Assembly (NCBI GenBank): GCA_002070215.1
Contig: MWCV01000011.1
Span: forward strand, 1-64,000
Source of the DNA: Chloroflexi bacterium ADurb.Bin180
GTDB taxonomy: Bacteria > Chloroflexota > Anaerolineae > UBA2200
DNA: 64,000 nt
Direction of reading: 5' to 3'
Shown here: piece by piece, positions 7,637 to 15,987 of the stretch
Position numbering within the stretch: the stretch's first letter is position 1
How the letters are laid out: the number at the start of each line of letters is the position of its first letter
The notes under the pieces: generated by a model
Told to the model about the DNA's origin: nothing
Database searches by the model: none
The model's input: the letters and a program-made list of their open reading frames with translations, nothing else
Position numbers and translations under genes: made by a program

Positions 7637-9175
7637 ATGAAGCTCTCTGAGCTGTTGGCCGGGCTGCCTCCTTCGTCGCTGGCGGGCGTGCCTTCCGGCG
7701 GCGTCGACGTTGAGGTCTCGGACATCACCAGCGATTCGCGTCGGGTCGAGCCGAGAAGTCTCTTCGTGGCCGTCCCTGGTCTTGAGCGGGACGGCCATCT
7801 TTTTGTCCCCGACGCCCTCCGGCGAGGCGCAGTTGCCATTGTTGGCCAGAGACCGGCGGCTGAAGTCGGCACAGGTGCAATCCCCTACGTCTGGGTGCGC
7901 GACTCTCGCGAGGCTCTGGCCTGGCTCTCTGCCGCGTGGCACGGCTTTCCCGCGCGCCAGATGCGCATAATCGGCGTCACCGGCACCGACGGCAAGACCA
8001 CCACGGTGAGCTTGATCGCCGCCGTCCTGCAGGCCGCAGGCAAATCGGTCGGCTGGATCAGCACCGTCGACGCCCGTATTGGCAGCGAGCTAGTCGACAC
8101 GGGTTTTCACACCACCACGCCAGATTCCCCTGAGGTGCAGCGTTTTCTGGCACAGATGGTTGCGGCTGGTACGGAGGTAGCAGTCGTGGAAGCCACATCC
8201 CACGGCCTGGCCCAGCACCGGGTGACTGGCTGCGAATTCGATGTGGCTGTGGTCACCAACATTACCCGCGAACATCTGGACTATCACCACTCCTTTGAGG
8301 AGTATCGCGACGCCAAGGCGCTGCTCTTCTCCGGCCTGGAGACCTCCTATCGCAAGGAGGAAGTGCCCAAATGGGCCATAGTCAACGCCGATGATCCTTC
8401 GGCCGAGTATCTCCTGGCACGCTCCCCCAGGAACCGTTTGACCTACGGTCTGAACCAACCTGGCGACATCACTGCCAGGGCAATTCGCCTGCCAGCCGAG
8501 GGCATCTCCTTCGAGGCTGTGGCCCCTGGCGCATGCTTTGAGGTCACCTCATCTCTCAAGGGGCGCTTTAACGTCTACAACATCCTGGCGGCCGTTGCCG
8601 TTGGTGTGTCACAGGGTGTCTCGCCCCGGGCAATACAGGAGGGCATCCGCTCCGTGAAGGGCATCCTCGGGAGGATGGAGCGGATCGACAAGGGCCAGGA
8701 TTTTGACGTGATCATCGACTTTGCGCACACACCCAATGCACTGGACAACGCGCTCAGGACGGTGCGTGAGCTGACCCGGGGCAGGGTGATCGTCGTCTTT
8801 GGCTGCGCTGGTCTGCGCGACCACAGCAAACGCCGACCGATGGGCCAGATCGCCGCCCGCCTGGCCGATTGCGTGGTCCTCACCGCTGAGGACCCGCGCA
8901 CAGAGGACGTCAACGCCATTATCGCTGAGAGCGCCGCCGGGTGCGAGGCAGAGGGCAAGCAAGAGGGCCAGGGCTACTGGCGAATTCCCGACCGCCAGGA
9001 AGCCATCGACCGCGCCGTGGCCATGGCGCGCGCCGGTGATCTGGTGATCATCACCGGCAAGGGACACGAGCGGTCAATGTGTTTTGGCTCGACCGAGTTT
9101 CCCTGGAGCGATCACGACGCAGCGCGCAAAGCATTGCAGGCACGACTGGGCCGCAGCATTCCGTTCTCCCGCTGA
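7637..9175 (+). CDS. murE: UDP-N-acetylmuramyl-tripeptide synthetase (MurE)
   Basis: A 512-residue Mur ligase that adds the third amino acid of the peptidoglycan stem. The N-terminal domain carries the ITSDSRRVEPRSLFVAVPG UDP-binding pattern. The central ATPase has GVTGTDGKTTT at residues 113-123, and the C-terminal domain carries EDPRTED. Meso-diaminopimelate enzymes usually read DNPR at that site and lysine enzymes DNPA; here the Arg is kept but Asn is Pro-shifted. Diamino-acid use is likely but not certain. No strong ribosome site precedes the ATG at 7637, so the start rests on family length and the typical MKLSELLAGL opening. Confidence 0.92.
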   Translation: MKLSELLAGLPPSSLAGVPSGGVDVEVSDITSDSRRVEPRSLFVAVPGLERDGHLFVPDALRRGAVAIVGQRPAAEVGTGAIPYVWVRDSREALAWLSAAWHGFPARQMRIIGVTGTDGKTTTVSLIAAVLQAAGKSVGWISTVDARIGSELVDTGFHTTTPDSPEVQRFLAQMVAAGTEVAVVEATSHGLAQHRVTGCEFDVAVVTNITREHLDYHHSFEEYRDAKALLFSGLETSYRKEEVPKWAIVNADDPSAEYLLARSPRNRLTYGLNQPGDITARAIRLPAEGISFEAVAPGACFEVTSSLKGRFNVYNILAAVAVGVSQGVSPRAIQEGIRSVKGILGRMERIDKGQDFDVIIDFAHTPNALDNALRTVRELTRGRVIVVFGCAGLRDHSKRRPMGQIAARLADCVVLTAEDPRTEDVNAIIAESAAGCEAEGKQEGQGYWRIPDRQEAIDRAVAMARAGDLVIITGKGHERSMCFGSTEFPWSDHDAARKALQARLGRSIPFSR

Positions 9176-9225
9176 GCCCCAGTAGACCGCCTCAGCAGCC
9201 AGACCGTTAGCCCCTGAGCCCGTGC

Positions 9226-10356
9226 TCACCCGCCGCGCAGCCGCTGCCAGTCCGCCAGGATCTGGTAGAACTGCGGTGATACTCTGGCGCCGATGACCCC
9301 CAGTCGGGTAAAGATCTCCCCACCAAAGCCCTGCGGGTACTGGCCACCATACCAGCAGACGTCAGCCATCAGATTGCCCAGTCTCAGCCCCAGCACGCAG
9401 TTGCAGTATTCCTCGAGGCCCTCGCCCTGCTGCCGCAACACCATCCCCCCTGTCAGGATGGGTTCCATCGTGTCGAGCAATAGTTGCCGTGCCGGGCCGC
9501 GATGCGTTGCCGGGAAAGAGATCGTGCCCTGCAGTCCGAGCAACTGAGTTGTGTCCGGATCATTGAAAGCATGGGGCACGACATCAGCTCCGGCCCGGAA
9601 AAGGCTGCGCAGACCATAGACCGTGTTGTCGGGAAACATTGTCGCCAGAGCCCTGGGGGGGATGGGCGTGCTAGTGGGGGTCGGAGTGTGCCACAGCACC
9701 GCCAGAGACAGGTATCCTTCCTTGAGCTCCAGGCATTGTACGCGCCCATAGGGTAACGGTACCTGCGTCCACTCCGGATCTTCCAGCAGGCGCCCAAAGG
9801 CATCCATCGCCAGTGCTCTCGTCAGTGGGTCTGGCGCGCCAACAATCTCGACCTCGCCGGGAGAGAGGTGCAGCACATCTCCTTCCGCGCGGACGGACAT
9901 GGTCGTTGTGGCGGTGAGTAGGCCTATTCCTTCGAGCTTGACCCGTGCCTCAAGGCAGATGCCCTCCGGATGGATGCTCGTGGAGAGATTCTGCAGCGTC
10001 AGCCCCTGCTGGCCGATGTTCTTGGGCAGTTGCTGCGCCAGTTCCTTGCCGGTCACTTGTACCAGGCGCACACCCGGTTGCGCGGTCAACATACTCTCGA
10101 CACGGCAGGCGGTGGGGGTTGCTGTCGGCACAGGTGTCAGGGTAACCGTCGCAGTAGGGATCAGAGTCCAGGTTGGGCTCGGTGTCAGGGTGGGAGAAGG
10201 CGTCGCCGTGCTCGTCCGAGTTGGAGACAGAGTCGCTGTGGGCGACGGCGTTGGAGTGGGGGTGGGTCTGGCACAGGCAGTGTGCAGGGCCGCGACAATG
10301 ATGCACAGAAAGCCGATCACCAACCCTGGCGGACGGACTACTCGACTTTCTCCCAT
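9226..10356 (-). CDS. Putative lipoprotein with Thr/Pro linker, unknown function
   Basis: A 376-residue secreted protein. Residues 12-28 form a hydrophobic signal ending in LHTAC, an imperfect lipobox with Cys28. A Thr/Pro repeat linker follows (about residues 31-84), then a roughly 290-residue domain I do not recognise. The first half of that domain looks beta-rich and has alternating polar strands, reminiscent of LmeA/DUF2993-type lipid-binding proteins, but only weakly. A second short TPTPTSTP linker sits near residue 226. The start overlaps the end of the formimidoyltransferase gene by 19 bp, so they are co-transcribed. Confidence 0.65.
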   Translation of the reverse strand: MGESRVVRPPGLVIGFLCIIVAALHTACARPTPTPTPSPTATLSPTRTSTATPSPTLTPSPTWTLIPTATVTLTPVPTATPTACRVESMLTAQPGVRLVQVTGKELAQQLPKNIGQQGLTLQNLSTSIHPEGICLEARVKLEGIGLLTATTTMSVRAEGDVLHLSPGEVEIVGAPDPLTRALAMDAFGRLLEDPEWTQVPLPYGRVQCLELKEGYLSLAVLWHTPTPTSTPIPPRALATMFPDNTVYGLRSLFRAGADVVPHAFNDPDTTQLLGLQGTISFPATHRGPARQLLLDTMEPILTGGMVLRQQGEGLEEYCNCVLGLRLGNLMADVCWYGGQYPQGFGGEIFTRLGVIGARVSPQFYQILADWQRLRGG

Positions 10357-11234
10357 AACCTGGCCTCCAGCACCTGGTCGTCGCGGAAACCTTCTAACTG
10401 GAGATAGTAACGCGCTGATTCCAGCAGCACGGTGAGAGGAAGCAGTCCGATGACCTCACTCCCGACCACGCTCACGCCGTACCTGGCTGCCTCCATCCGT
10501 ACCAGCTCCAGCACGCGGTACAGCGGTGTCTGAAAGGGATCGACCACGTTCATCGTCACCTGGGCGATATTCCGTTCCTGCAGCATCACGCCCAGCGCCT
10601 TGACGTTCTGCAGACCGCCCGTCTTGGCCCGCAGCGTCCGGGCAATGGTCTTGGCAATGCTGACGTCGGGCGTGGAGAGGTTCACGTTGTAGGCCACCAG
10701 AAAGATGCGCGCCCCGACGGCCACCGCGCCTGCCGTTGGGTGAGGGTGCGCCGGCCCATAGTCCGGCTTCCAGGCGGGGTCGGCCATTTTCTCAGCCAGA
10801 CCCTCGTACTCGCCGTGGCGAACGTCGGCCAGATTCCGCCGCTCCGGTCGGCTGGCGGCCGCTTCATAGAGGTACACCGGCAGTTGCAGCCTGGCGCCCA
10901 GCTCCTGCCCCACCTGCCTCGCCGTGGCCACGGCCTGCTCCATGGTTGCCTCGCCCAGGGGCACAAAGGGGATAACATCGACCGCTCCCATACGCGGGTG
11001 AGCGCCGCGATGCACGTTCATGTCGATGAGTTCGATGGCCCTGGCGCTCACCGCCAGGGCGGCGGCAGCAGCCTCCTGCGGGCTGCCCACAAAGCTGACC
11101 ACGGTGCGGTTGTGGTCGGCGTCAGACGAAACGTCCAACAGGCGCGCGCCCTGCACGGCACCCACGATAGCTTGAATCACATCCTGGCGGCGTCCTTCGG
11201 AAAAGTTGAGAGCACATTCGAGCAGCGAGGCCAT
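10338..11234 (-). CDS. Glutamate formimidoyltransferase
   Basis: A 298-residue protein whose opening, SLLECALNFSEGRR, and internal HNRTVVSFVG and NVHRGAHPRMGAVDVIPFVP motifs identify the formiminotransferase domain that passes the formimino group of N-formimino-glutamate to tetrahydrofolate (histidine breakdown). The cyclodeaminase domain of the mammalian fusion enzyme is absent, as usual in bacteria. The ATG at 11234 is preceded by GGGAGGAACT; the longer frame to 11270 overlaps the upstream gene and lacks a site. No other histidine-degradation gene is present, and it lies between a membrane protein and a lipoprotein gene. Confidence 0.9.
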   Translation of the reverse strand: MASLLECALNFSEGRRQDVIQAIVGAVQGARLLDVSSDADHNRTVVSFVGSPQEAAAAALAVSARAIELIDMNVHRGAHPRMGAVDVIPFVPLGEATMEQAVATARQVGQELGARLQLPVYLYEAAASRPERRNLADVRHGEYEGLAEKMADPAWKPDYGPAHPHPTAGAVAVGARIFLVAYNVNLSTPDVSIAKTIARTLRAKTGGLQNVKALGVMLQERNIAQVTMNVVDPFQTPLYRVLELVRMEAARYGVSVVGSEVIGLLPLTVLLESARYYLQLEGFRDDQVLEARLWEKVE

Positions 11235-11247
11235 AGTTCCTCCCGGG

Positions 11248-11607
11248 TCAGTCTGTGGTGCGAGAAGCAAGCAGGATGTCGGTCAGCACAAAGAGCAGGA
11301 CGAGCAGCAGGGCGTTAGCCCAGTTCAGGGCTCGCATCATTCTCAGCCAGGCGCAGATGCACACGTACAGCGCGGCCAGCGCGCACTGCCGCAGCGACCG
11401 GGCGCCAGCACCTTCCGGGTCATCGAGACGCCGGTGCAGCCAGAGTACACCGGGCAGCAGGGTGAACAGCACCGTCGGCCAAAGGGCGGCGACCACAACC
11501 CAGCGGTTCCAGCCCGTAGGCGGGTAGTTGTACGTATAGTAAGCCAGGCCGGCCCAACCAGCCGCGGCGAGCCCCAGACAGAGATAGTTGACCCAGTGTC
11601 GTTGCAT
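11248..11607 (-). CDS. Small multi-spanning membrane protein, unknown
   Basis: A 119-residue protein with about four hydrophobic segments (near residues 7-24, 35-54, 72-90 and 96-114). The ATG at 11607 is preceded by GGAGGCCAGGAGC and by a near-perfect promoter. It ends 13 bp before the formimidoyltransferase start and leads that operon. I see no family motif. Confidence 0.65.
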   Translation of the reverse strand: MQRHWVNYLCLGLAAAGWAGLAYYTYNYPPTGWNRWVVVAALWPTVLFTLLPGVLWLHRRLDDPEGAGARSLRQCALAALYVCICAWLRMMRALNWANALLLVLLFVLTDILLASRTTD

Positions 11608-11626
11608 GCTCCTGGCCTCCGCACCG

Positions 11627-11655
11627 AGTATAGACGGCGGGCTATGTCCTGTCAA
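11627..11655 (-). promoter_or_regulatory. Consensus promoter of the formimidoyltransferase operon
   Basis: Minus strand TTGACA (11655-11650), 17-bp spacer, TATACT (11632-11627), 20 bp before the ATG. Confidence 0.75.
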
Positions 11656-11698
11656 CCGTCGAACGCCGCCGGCAGGCGGTAGGGAATGGAACCAGCCC

Positions 11699-11709
11699 TG
11701 TGCTATAAT
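11699..11709 (+). promoter_or_regulatory. Extended -10 promoter of the ABC-F gene
   Basis: TGTGCTATAAT with -10 TATAAT at 11704-11709. There is no clear -35, but the TG extension can compensate. The start codon is 17 bp downstream. Confidence 0.55.
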
Positions 11710-11725
11710 CCGTCCAGGCAGCCCA

Positions 11726-13633
11726 ATGTCAATCGCCACGGGAGACAGTCTAGCAAAGCAATACGGACCGCAGGACGTCTTTGCCAACGTCTCTTTCCAA
11801 TTGGCCCACGGTGACCACGTCGCCCTCGTCGGCGCTAATGGCACTGGCAAGACGACCCTGTTGCGCATCCTGGCCGGCCTGGAAACGCCTTCGGCAGGAC
11901 GGGTCAGCATCGCACGCTCGGTGCGCATCGGCTATCTCAGCCAAAAGCCCGACTGGTCGACCCCCTCAGCCTCCGGGGACGCGAACCAGCGCACGGTGCT
12001 GGAGGAGATGAATACCGTCTTTGCCGACTTGCACGCCACTGAGGCGCGCTTGCGACAAATGGAACAGGAGATGGCCGGCCTCCATCACAGCCCGCAGCTT
12101 CTCGAGCGCTATGGTGAGCTCATGCACCAGTTTGAGCTGGCCGGTGGGTACACCTATGAGCAGGTTATCCGTCAGGTTCTGCTTGGCCTGGGCCTTACCG
12201 ATGTGGATATGCTCAAGCCCCTCCTGCAGCTCAGCGGCGGGCAACGCACCCGCGCCCAACTGGCGCAGCTCCTCCTGACCAAACCGGATCTACTCCTCCT
12301 CGACGAGCCCATCAATCACCTGGACTTGGCGGCCACGCAGTGGCTGGAGGAGTATCTCAAGGCCTGGCGCGGCAGTTTTGTGGTGGTAGCTCACGACCGC
12401 TACTTCCTGGACCAGGTCGCCAACCGGGTCTGGGAGATGAACGCTGGCACGCTCGAGCAATACAGCGGCAACTACAGCAACTATCTACTGCTCAGCGCAG
12501 AGCGCCGCGCGCGCCAGTTGAGCGAGTATGAGGCCCAGCAGGAGCAGATCGCGCGCACGGAAGAGTTCATCCGCCGCTACAAAGCCGGCCAGCGCAGCAA
12601 AGAGGCACGCGGCAGAGAGACGCGCCTGGCGAGACTGGAGCGCCTCGAGCGGCCTCAGGAACAGCAGGTGATGAAGCTCGCCTTAGCCAGCAAGGTCCGT
12701 GGCGGCAACAACGTGCTAGTGCTCCACAAGATGACTGTGGGCTACGACCGGCCCCTGTTGCGCTTTCCCGACCTCGTTCTGCGGCGACGAGAAAGGGCGG
12801 CGCTGCTGGGGCCCAATGGCTGCGGCAAGACTACCTTTCTCAAGACCGTTCTGGGCCAGGTGCCGCCGCTCCAGGGCGAGTCCAGACTCGGTCCGAGCGT
12901 CCACGTCGCCTATCTGTCGCAGGGACACGAGAGCCTCGACCTCAATTCGACTATCCTGGACGAAATCCTCAAGGCCAAGAACATGCCCGTGGAGCAGGCT
13001 CGTGGATTTCTGGGTCGCTATCTCTTCTCCGGCGATGACGTATTCAAGCCGGTCGGCGTGCTCAGCGGCGGCGAGAGAGGACGCGTGGCCCTCGCCATCC
13101 TCGCTCTGCAGGGAGCCAACTTGCTTCTGCTCGACGAGCCGACCAACCAGCTCGATATCCAGTCTCAGGAAATGCTGGAACAGGTATTGCAGGCCTACGA
13201 CGGGACGATTCTCTTTGTTTCCCATGACCGCTTTTTCATCGATGCCCTGGCGACACAGGTCTGGGCCGTTGATAAGGGTCAGGTTCGGGCCTTTGAGGGC
13301 AACTACTCCCTGTATCTCCAGGCCATCCGCCAGCAGCAGGAGGTGGCCCGCAGCACAACGCCCGCCCGGCAACGTGATGAAGCCAGACGGCAGGCCGAAG
13401 CCGAGCAGCAGCGCGCTCTGAGGGAGCAGCGCCGCAAGGAGCAGCGGCGCGCCGAACTGGAGACGCTCATTCACCAGCTCGAATCACGCGTGGCGGCCAT
13501 TAGCAGCGGACTGGAAGAAGCCAGCAAAGCGCAGCGCATCACCGACCTGTACGACCTCGGGCGCGAGTACGCCGACGTACAGGAAGAACTGCAGCAACGC
13601 CTCGAGGAGTGGGCCTCCATCGATGGTGCATGA
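11726..13633 (+). CDS. ABC-F family ATPase (Uup/EttA/ribosome-associated type)
   Basis: A 635-residue soluble protein with two ABC ATPase domains and no membrane segments. Domain 1 has Walker A GANGTGKTTLLRI, signature LSGGQRTRAQLAQ and LLLDEPINHLD. Domain 2 has GPNGCGKTTFLKT, LSGGERGRVALAI and LLLDEPTNQLD. The roughly 80-residue interdomain linker (residues about 250-330, charged and helical) is the P-site tRNA-interacting motif of ABC-F proteins. The last 90 residues form a charged coiled coil, as in Uup. ABC-F proteins act on the ribosome in translation or antibiotic resistance. The stop overlaps coaE by 11 bp. Confidence 0.92.
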   Translation: MSIATGDSLAKQYGPQDVFANVSFQLAHGDHVALVGANGTGKTTLLRILAGLETPSAGRVSIARSVRIGYLSQKPDWSTPSASGDANQRTVLEEMNTVFADLHATEARLRQMEQEMAGLHHSPQLLERYGELMHQFELAGGYTYEQVIRQVLLGLGLTDVDMLKPLLQLSGGQRTRAQLAQLLLTKPDLLLLDEPINHLDLAATQWLEEYLKAWRGSFVVVAHDRYFLDQVANRVWEMNAGTLEQYSGNYSNYLLLSAERRARQLSEYEAQQEQIARTEEFIRRYKAGQRSKEARGRETRLARLERLERPQEQQVMKLALASKVRGGNNVLVLHKMTVGYDRPLLRFPDLVLRRRERAALLGPNGCGKTTFLKTVLGQVPPLQGESRLGPSVHVAYLSQGHESLDLNSTILDEILKAKNMPVEQARGFLGRYLFSGDDVFKPVGVLSGGERGRVALAILALQGANLLLLDEPTNQLDIQSQEMLEQVLQAYDGTILFVSHDRFFIDALATQVWAVDKGQVRAFEGNYSLYLQAIRQQQEVARSTTPARQRDEARRQAEAEQQRALREQRRKEQRRAELETLIHQLESRVAAISSGLEEASKAQRITDLYDLGREYADVQEELQQRLEEWASIDGA

Positions 13634-14471
13634 CCAAACCCAGGCAGCGAACCGAGGCACAATCGTCATCGGACTGACCGGCGCCATCGCCACCGGCAAG
13701 AGCACCGTGGCCGCGATGCTGGCCAATCTGGGAGCCTGCATAATCGACGCCGATGCCCTGTCTCGCCTGGTGATGCAGCCTGGGGCGCCAACCTTCGACC
13801 AGGTGGTGCAAGAGTTCGGCCCCGAGATTCTGACCGAGGACGGCAAGATCGACCGGGCCAAGCTCGGCGCCCGGGTCTTTGCCGATGCAGCAGCCCTGTC
13901 GAGGCTGGAGGCCATCGTCCACCCCGCCATACTGGCCGAAGCGGAGACGCAGCTGCGTGCCGGCGTGGCCCGTGGATGCCAGGTAGTCGTACTGGAAGCG
14001 ATCAAGCTCCTCGAATCGGGCCTGCATCGGCGGTGTAGTGAGGTCTGGGTGGTCACCGCCCCCCGCGAACAGCAAGTGCAGCGGTTGATCGAGACCCGTT
14101 CGCTCCCCCGCGCCGAGGCCGAGCTCAGGGTCGATGCCCAGCCTGCTCCGGAGAGCCGGTTCCCTCTGGCCACGGTGATCATCGACAACTCGGGCCGTCC
14201 GGAGCAGACACGGGAAGCAGTCGAACGCGAGTGGCGCCGCATCTCGGTGAGCTTGCCCCCTAGCCCAACTGATGGAGGTCAAATGAACCTGCGCAAGTGG
14301 ATAGACACTCATCCCGGATTCACCATGTGGGCCGCTCTCGCGGTGGGCATGGTGCTCATCTTCTGGTTCACCTCGGGAGACGCTGGCATGCGTCTCTCAC
14401 AGCGCCTGTTCGTCGCCCTGGTCTGCGTCCTCTTGGCCGGCCTGTGCACCTGGATCGTCAACTGGGAGTAA
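13623..14471 (+). CDS. coaE: Dephospho-CoA kinase with an in-frame C-terminal two-helix membrane extension
   Basis: A 282-residue frame. Residues 1-205 are a normal CoaE (last step of CoA synthesis): P-loop GLTGAIATGKST at 17-28, DADALSRLV, and the CoA-domain helix. Family members end near residue 200. Here the frame continues without a stop into about 62 residues with two membrane segments (MWAALAVGMVLIFWF and RLFVALVCVLLAGLC). An ATG at 14283 inside this frame is preceded by GATGGAGGTCAA, a strong ribosome site, so the tail may be made as a separate protein, as a fusion, or as both. The start overlaps the ABC-F gene; glgA follows after 4 bp. Confidence 0.85.
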   Translation: MVHDQTQAANRGTIVIGLTGAIATGKSTVAAMLANLGACIIDADALSRLVMQPGAPTFDQVVQEFGPEILTEDGKIDRAKLGARVFADAAALSRLEAIVHPAILAEAETQLRAGVARGCQVVVLEAIKLLESGLHRRCSEVWVVTAPREQQVQRLIETRSLPRAEAELRVDAQPAPESRFPLATVIIDNSGRPEQTREAVEREWRRISVSLPPSPTDGGQMNLRKWIDTHPGFTMWAALAVGMVLIFWFTSGDAGMRLSQRLFVALVCVLLAGLCTWIVNWE

Positions 14472-14475
14472 CAAA

Positions 14476-15978
14476 ATGACTAACGGTCGTCCGCTCAAGG
14501 TCCTGTTTCTGTCCGCAGAGGTCGTACCTTTCGCCAAGACCGGCGGTCTGGCAGACGTAGCCGGCTCGTTGCCCAAGGCCATTCATTCGCTGGGCCATGA
14601 CATCCGGCTGGTTATGCCCCGTTACGGCCGCATCGACCCGGGCAAGTTTGAGCTCAAACAAATCCTCCCCGCTTTTCCTATCCCGATGGACAAGCAGACC
14701 GAAGAAGTATCAATCCTGGAGGGCCAGCTCGCTGCTGACATCCCGGTCTACTTTGTCGAAAATGCCAAGTACTTTGACCGCGACGGTATCTATATGTACC
14801 CGGACGACGCGGAGCGATTCATCCTCTTCTGCCGCAGCGCGTTGGAGACAACCCAGCGCCTGGGTTGGTGCCCTGACGTAATCCACTGCAACGACTGGCA
14901 CACCGCCATCGTACCGAACTGGCTCAAGACCCTCTATCACGATGATCCCTTCTTTGCCCATACGGCTTCGGTCTACACCATTCACAACCTGGCCTACCAG
15001 GGCGTGTTCGGCTACCGGGTCCTGGAGATCGCCGGCATCGCCGAGTACGGGTTTATGTACCATCCCGAGATGGCCGACCTGGCCGAAGTGGTCGACTTTA
15101 TGGCGCGGGGCATCTACTTTGCCGACGCTATCAGCACTGTCTCCGAAACCTACGCCAAAGAGATCCTGACCCCGCAGTTCGGTGAGAAACTCGATCCGGT
15201 TCTGCGCGCGCGGAGCGACCGTTTGTTCGGCATCCTGAACGGCATCGATTATGAGGTGAACAACCCGGCCACTGACCCGCTTATCGCTCAGACCTTTGAC
15301 GTCGACCACCTCGACCAGCGGGCCAAGAACAAGGCGGCCCTGCAGCAGGAAGCCGGGCTGCAGCTCGACGCGGCGGCACCTCTGCTGGGGATCATCTCTC
15401 GGCTGACCGATCAGAAGGGCTTTGACATCCTGGGCAACGTGATCGATCACCTGCTGGACCTGGGCGTGCAGATCATCGTGCTCGGCACGGGAGACCCACA
15501 TTATCACGAGATGTTCTCTCGCCTGCCGCAGACCTATCCGGGGAGGGCCGCCGTGTTCCTGACCTTCAATGCTCCCCTTGCCCAAAAGATCTACGCCGGA
15601 AGCGATGTGTTCCTGATGCCCTCGCGGTTTGAGCCGTGCGGCCTGGGACAGATGTTGGCCATGCGTTACGGCAGTGTGCCCGTGGTTCGCGCTACGGGGG
15701 GACTGGCTGACACGGTCAAGGACTGGGATCCCAACACCAGTATGGGCAACGGCTTCTCCTTTGAACGGTACGATCGTTGGGCCCTCTTTGGCGCCATCGT
15801 CCGTGCCCTGGAGAACTATCGCTACCACGACAGTTGGAAAAAGCTGCAGATCAATGGCATGACGTCCGACTTTTCCTGGCAGGCCTCGGCGAAAAAGTAC
15901 ATCGACCTCTACGAGCGGGCCAGGATCAACCAGGCTGCCGAACGAGCAGCAACTGAGCAGAAGGCTGCCGAAGGATAG
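14476..15978 (+). CDS. glgA: Glycogen (starch) synthase, ADP-glucose type
   Basis: A 500-residue GT5 glycosyltransferase that extends alpha-1,4-glucan from ADP-glucose. The N-terminal motif FAKTGGLADVAGSLPKA is the KTGGL nucleotide-sugar site. The C-terminal half carries GIISRLTDQKGFD, PSRFEPCGLGQMLAMRYG and ATGGLADTV, the catalytic E-x7-E region and Gly-rich loop. Length is typical of the family. The ATG has GGGAGTAACAAA upstream and the gene is the last of the ABC-F/coaE unit. No glgB or glgC is nearby. Confidence 0.93.
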   Translation: MTNGRPLKVLFLSAEVVPFAKTGGLADVAGSLPKAIHSLGHDIRLVMPRYGRIDPGKFELKQILPAFPIPMDKQTEEVSILEGQLAADIPVYFVENAKYFDRDGIYMYPDDAERFILFCRSALETTQRLGWCPDVIHCNDWHTAIVPNWLKTLYHDDPFFAHTASVYTIHNLAYQGVFGYRVLEIAGIAEYGFMYHPEMADLAEVVDFMARGIYFADAISTVSETYAKEILTPQFGEKLDPVLRARSDRLFGILNGIDYEVNNPATDPLIAQTFDVDHLDQRAKNKAALQQEAGLQLDAAAPLLGIISRLTDQKGFDILGNVIDHLLDLGVQIIVLGTGDPHYHEMFSRLPQTYPGRAAVFLTFNAPLAQKIYAGSDVFLMPSRFEPCGLGQMLAMRYGSVPVVRATGGLADTVKDWDPNTSMGNGFSFERYDRWALFGAIVRALENYRYHDSWKKLQINGMTSDFSWQASAKKYIDLYERARINQAAERAATEQKAAEG

Positions 15979-15987
15979 GGAGCGGCT

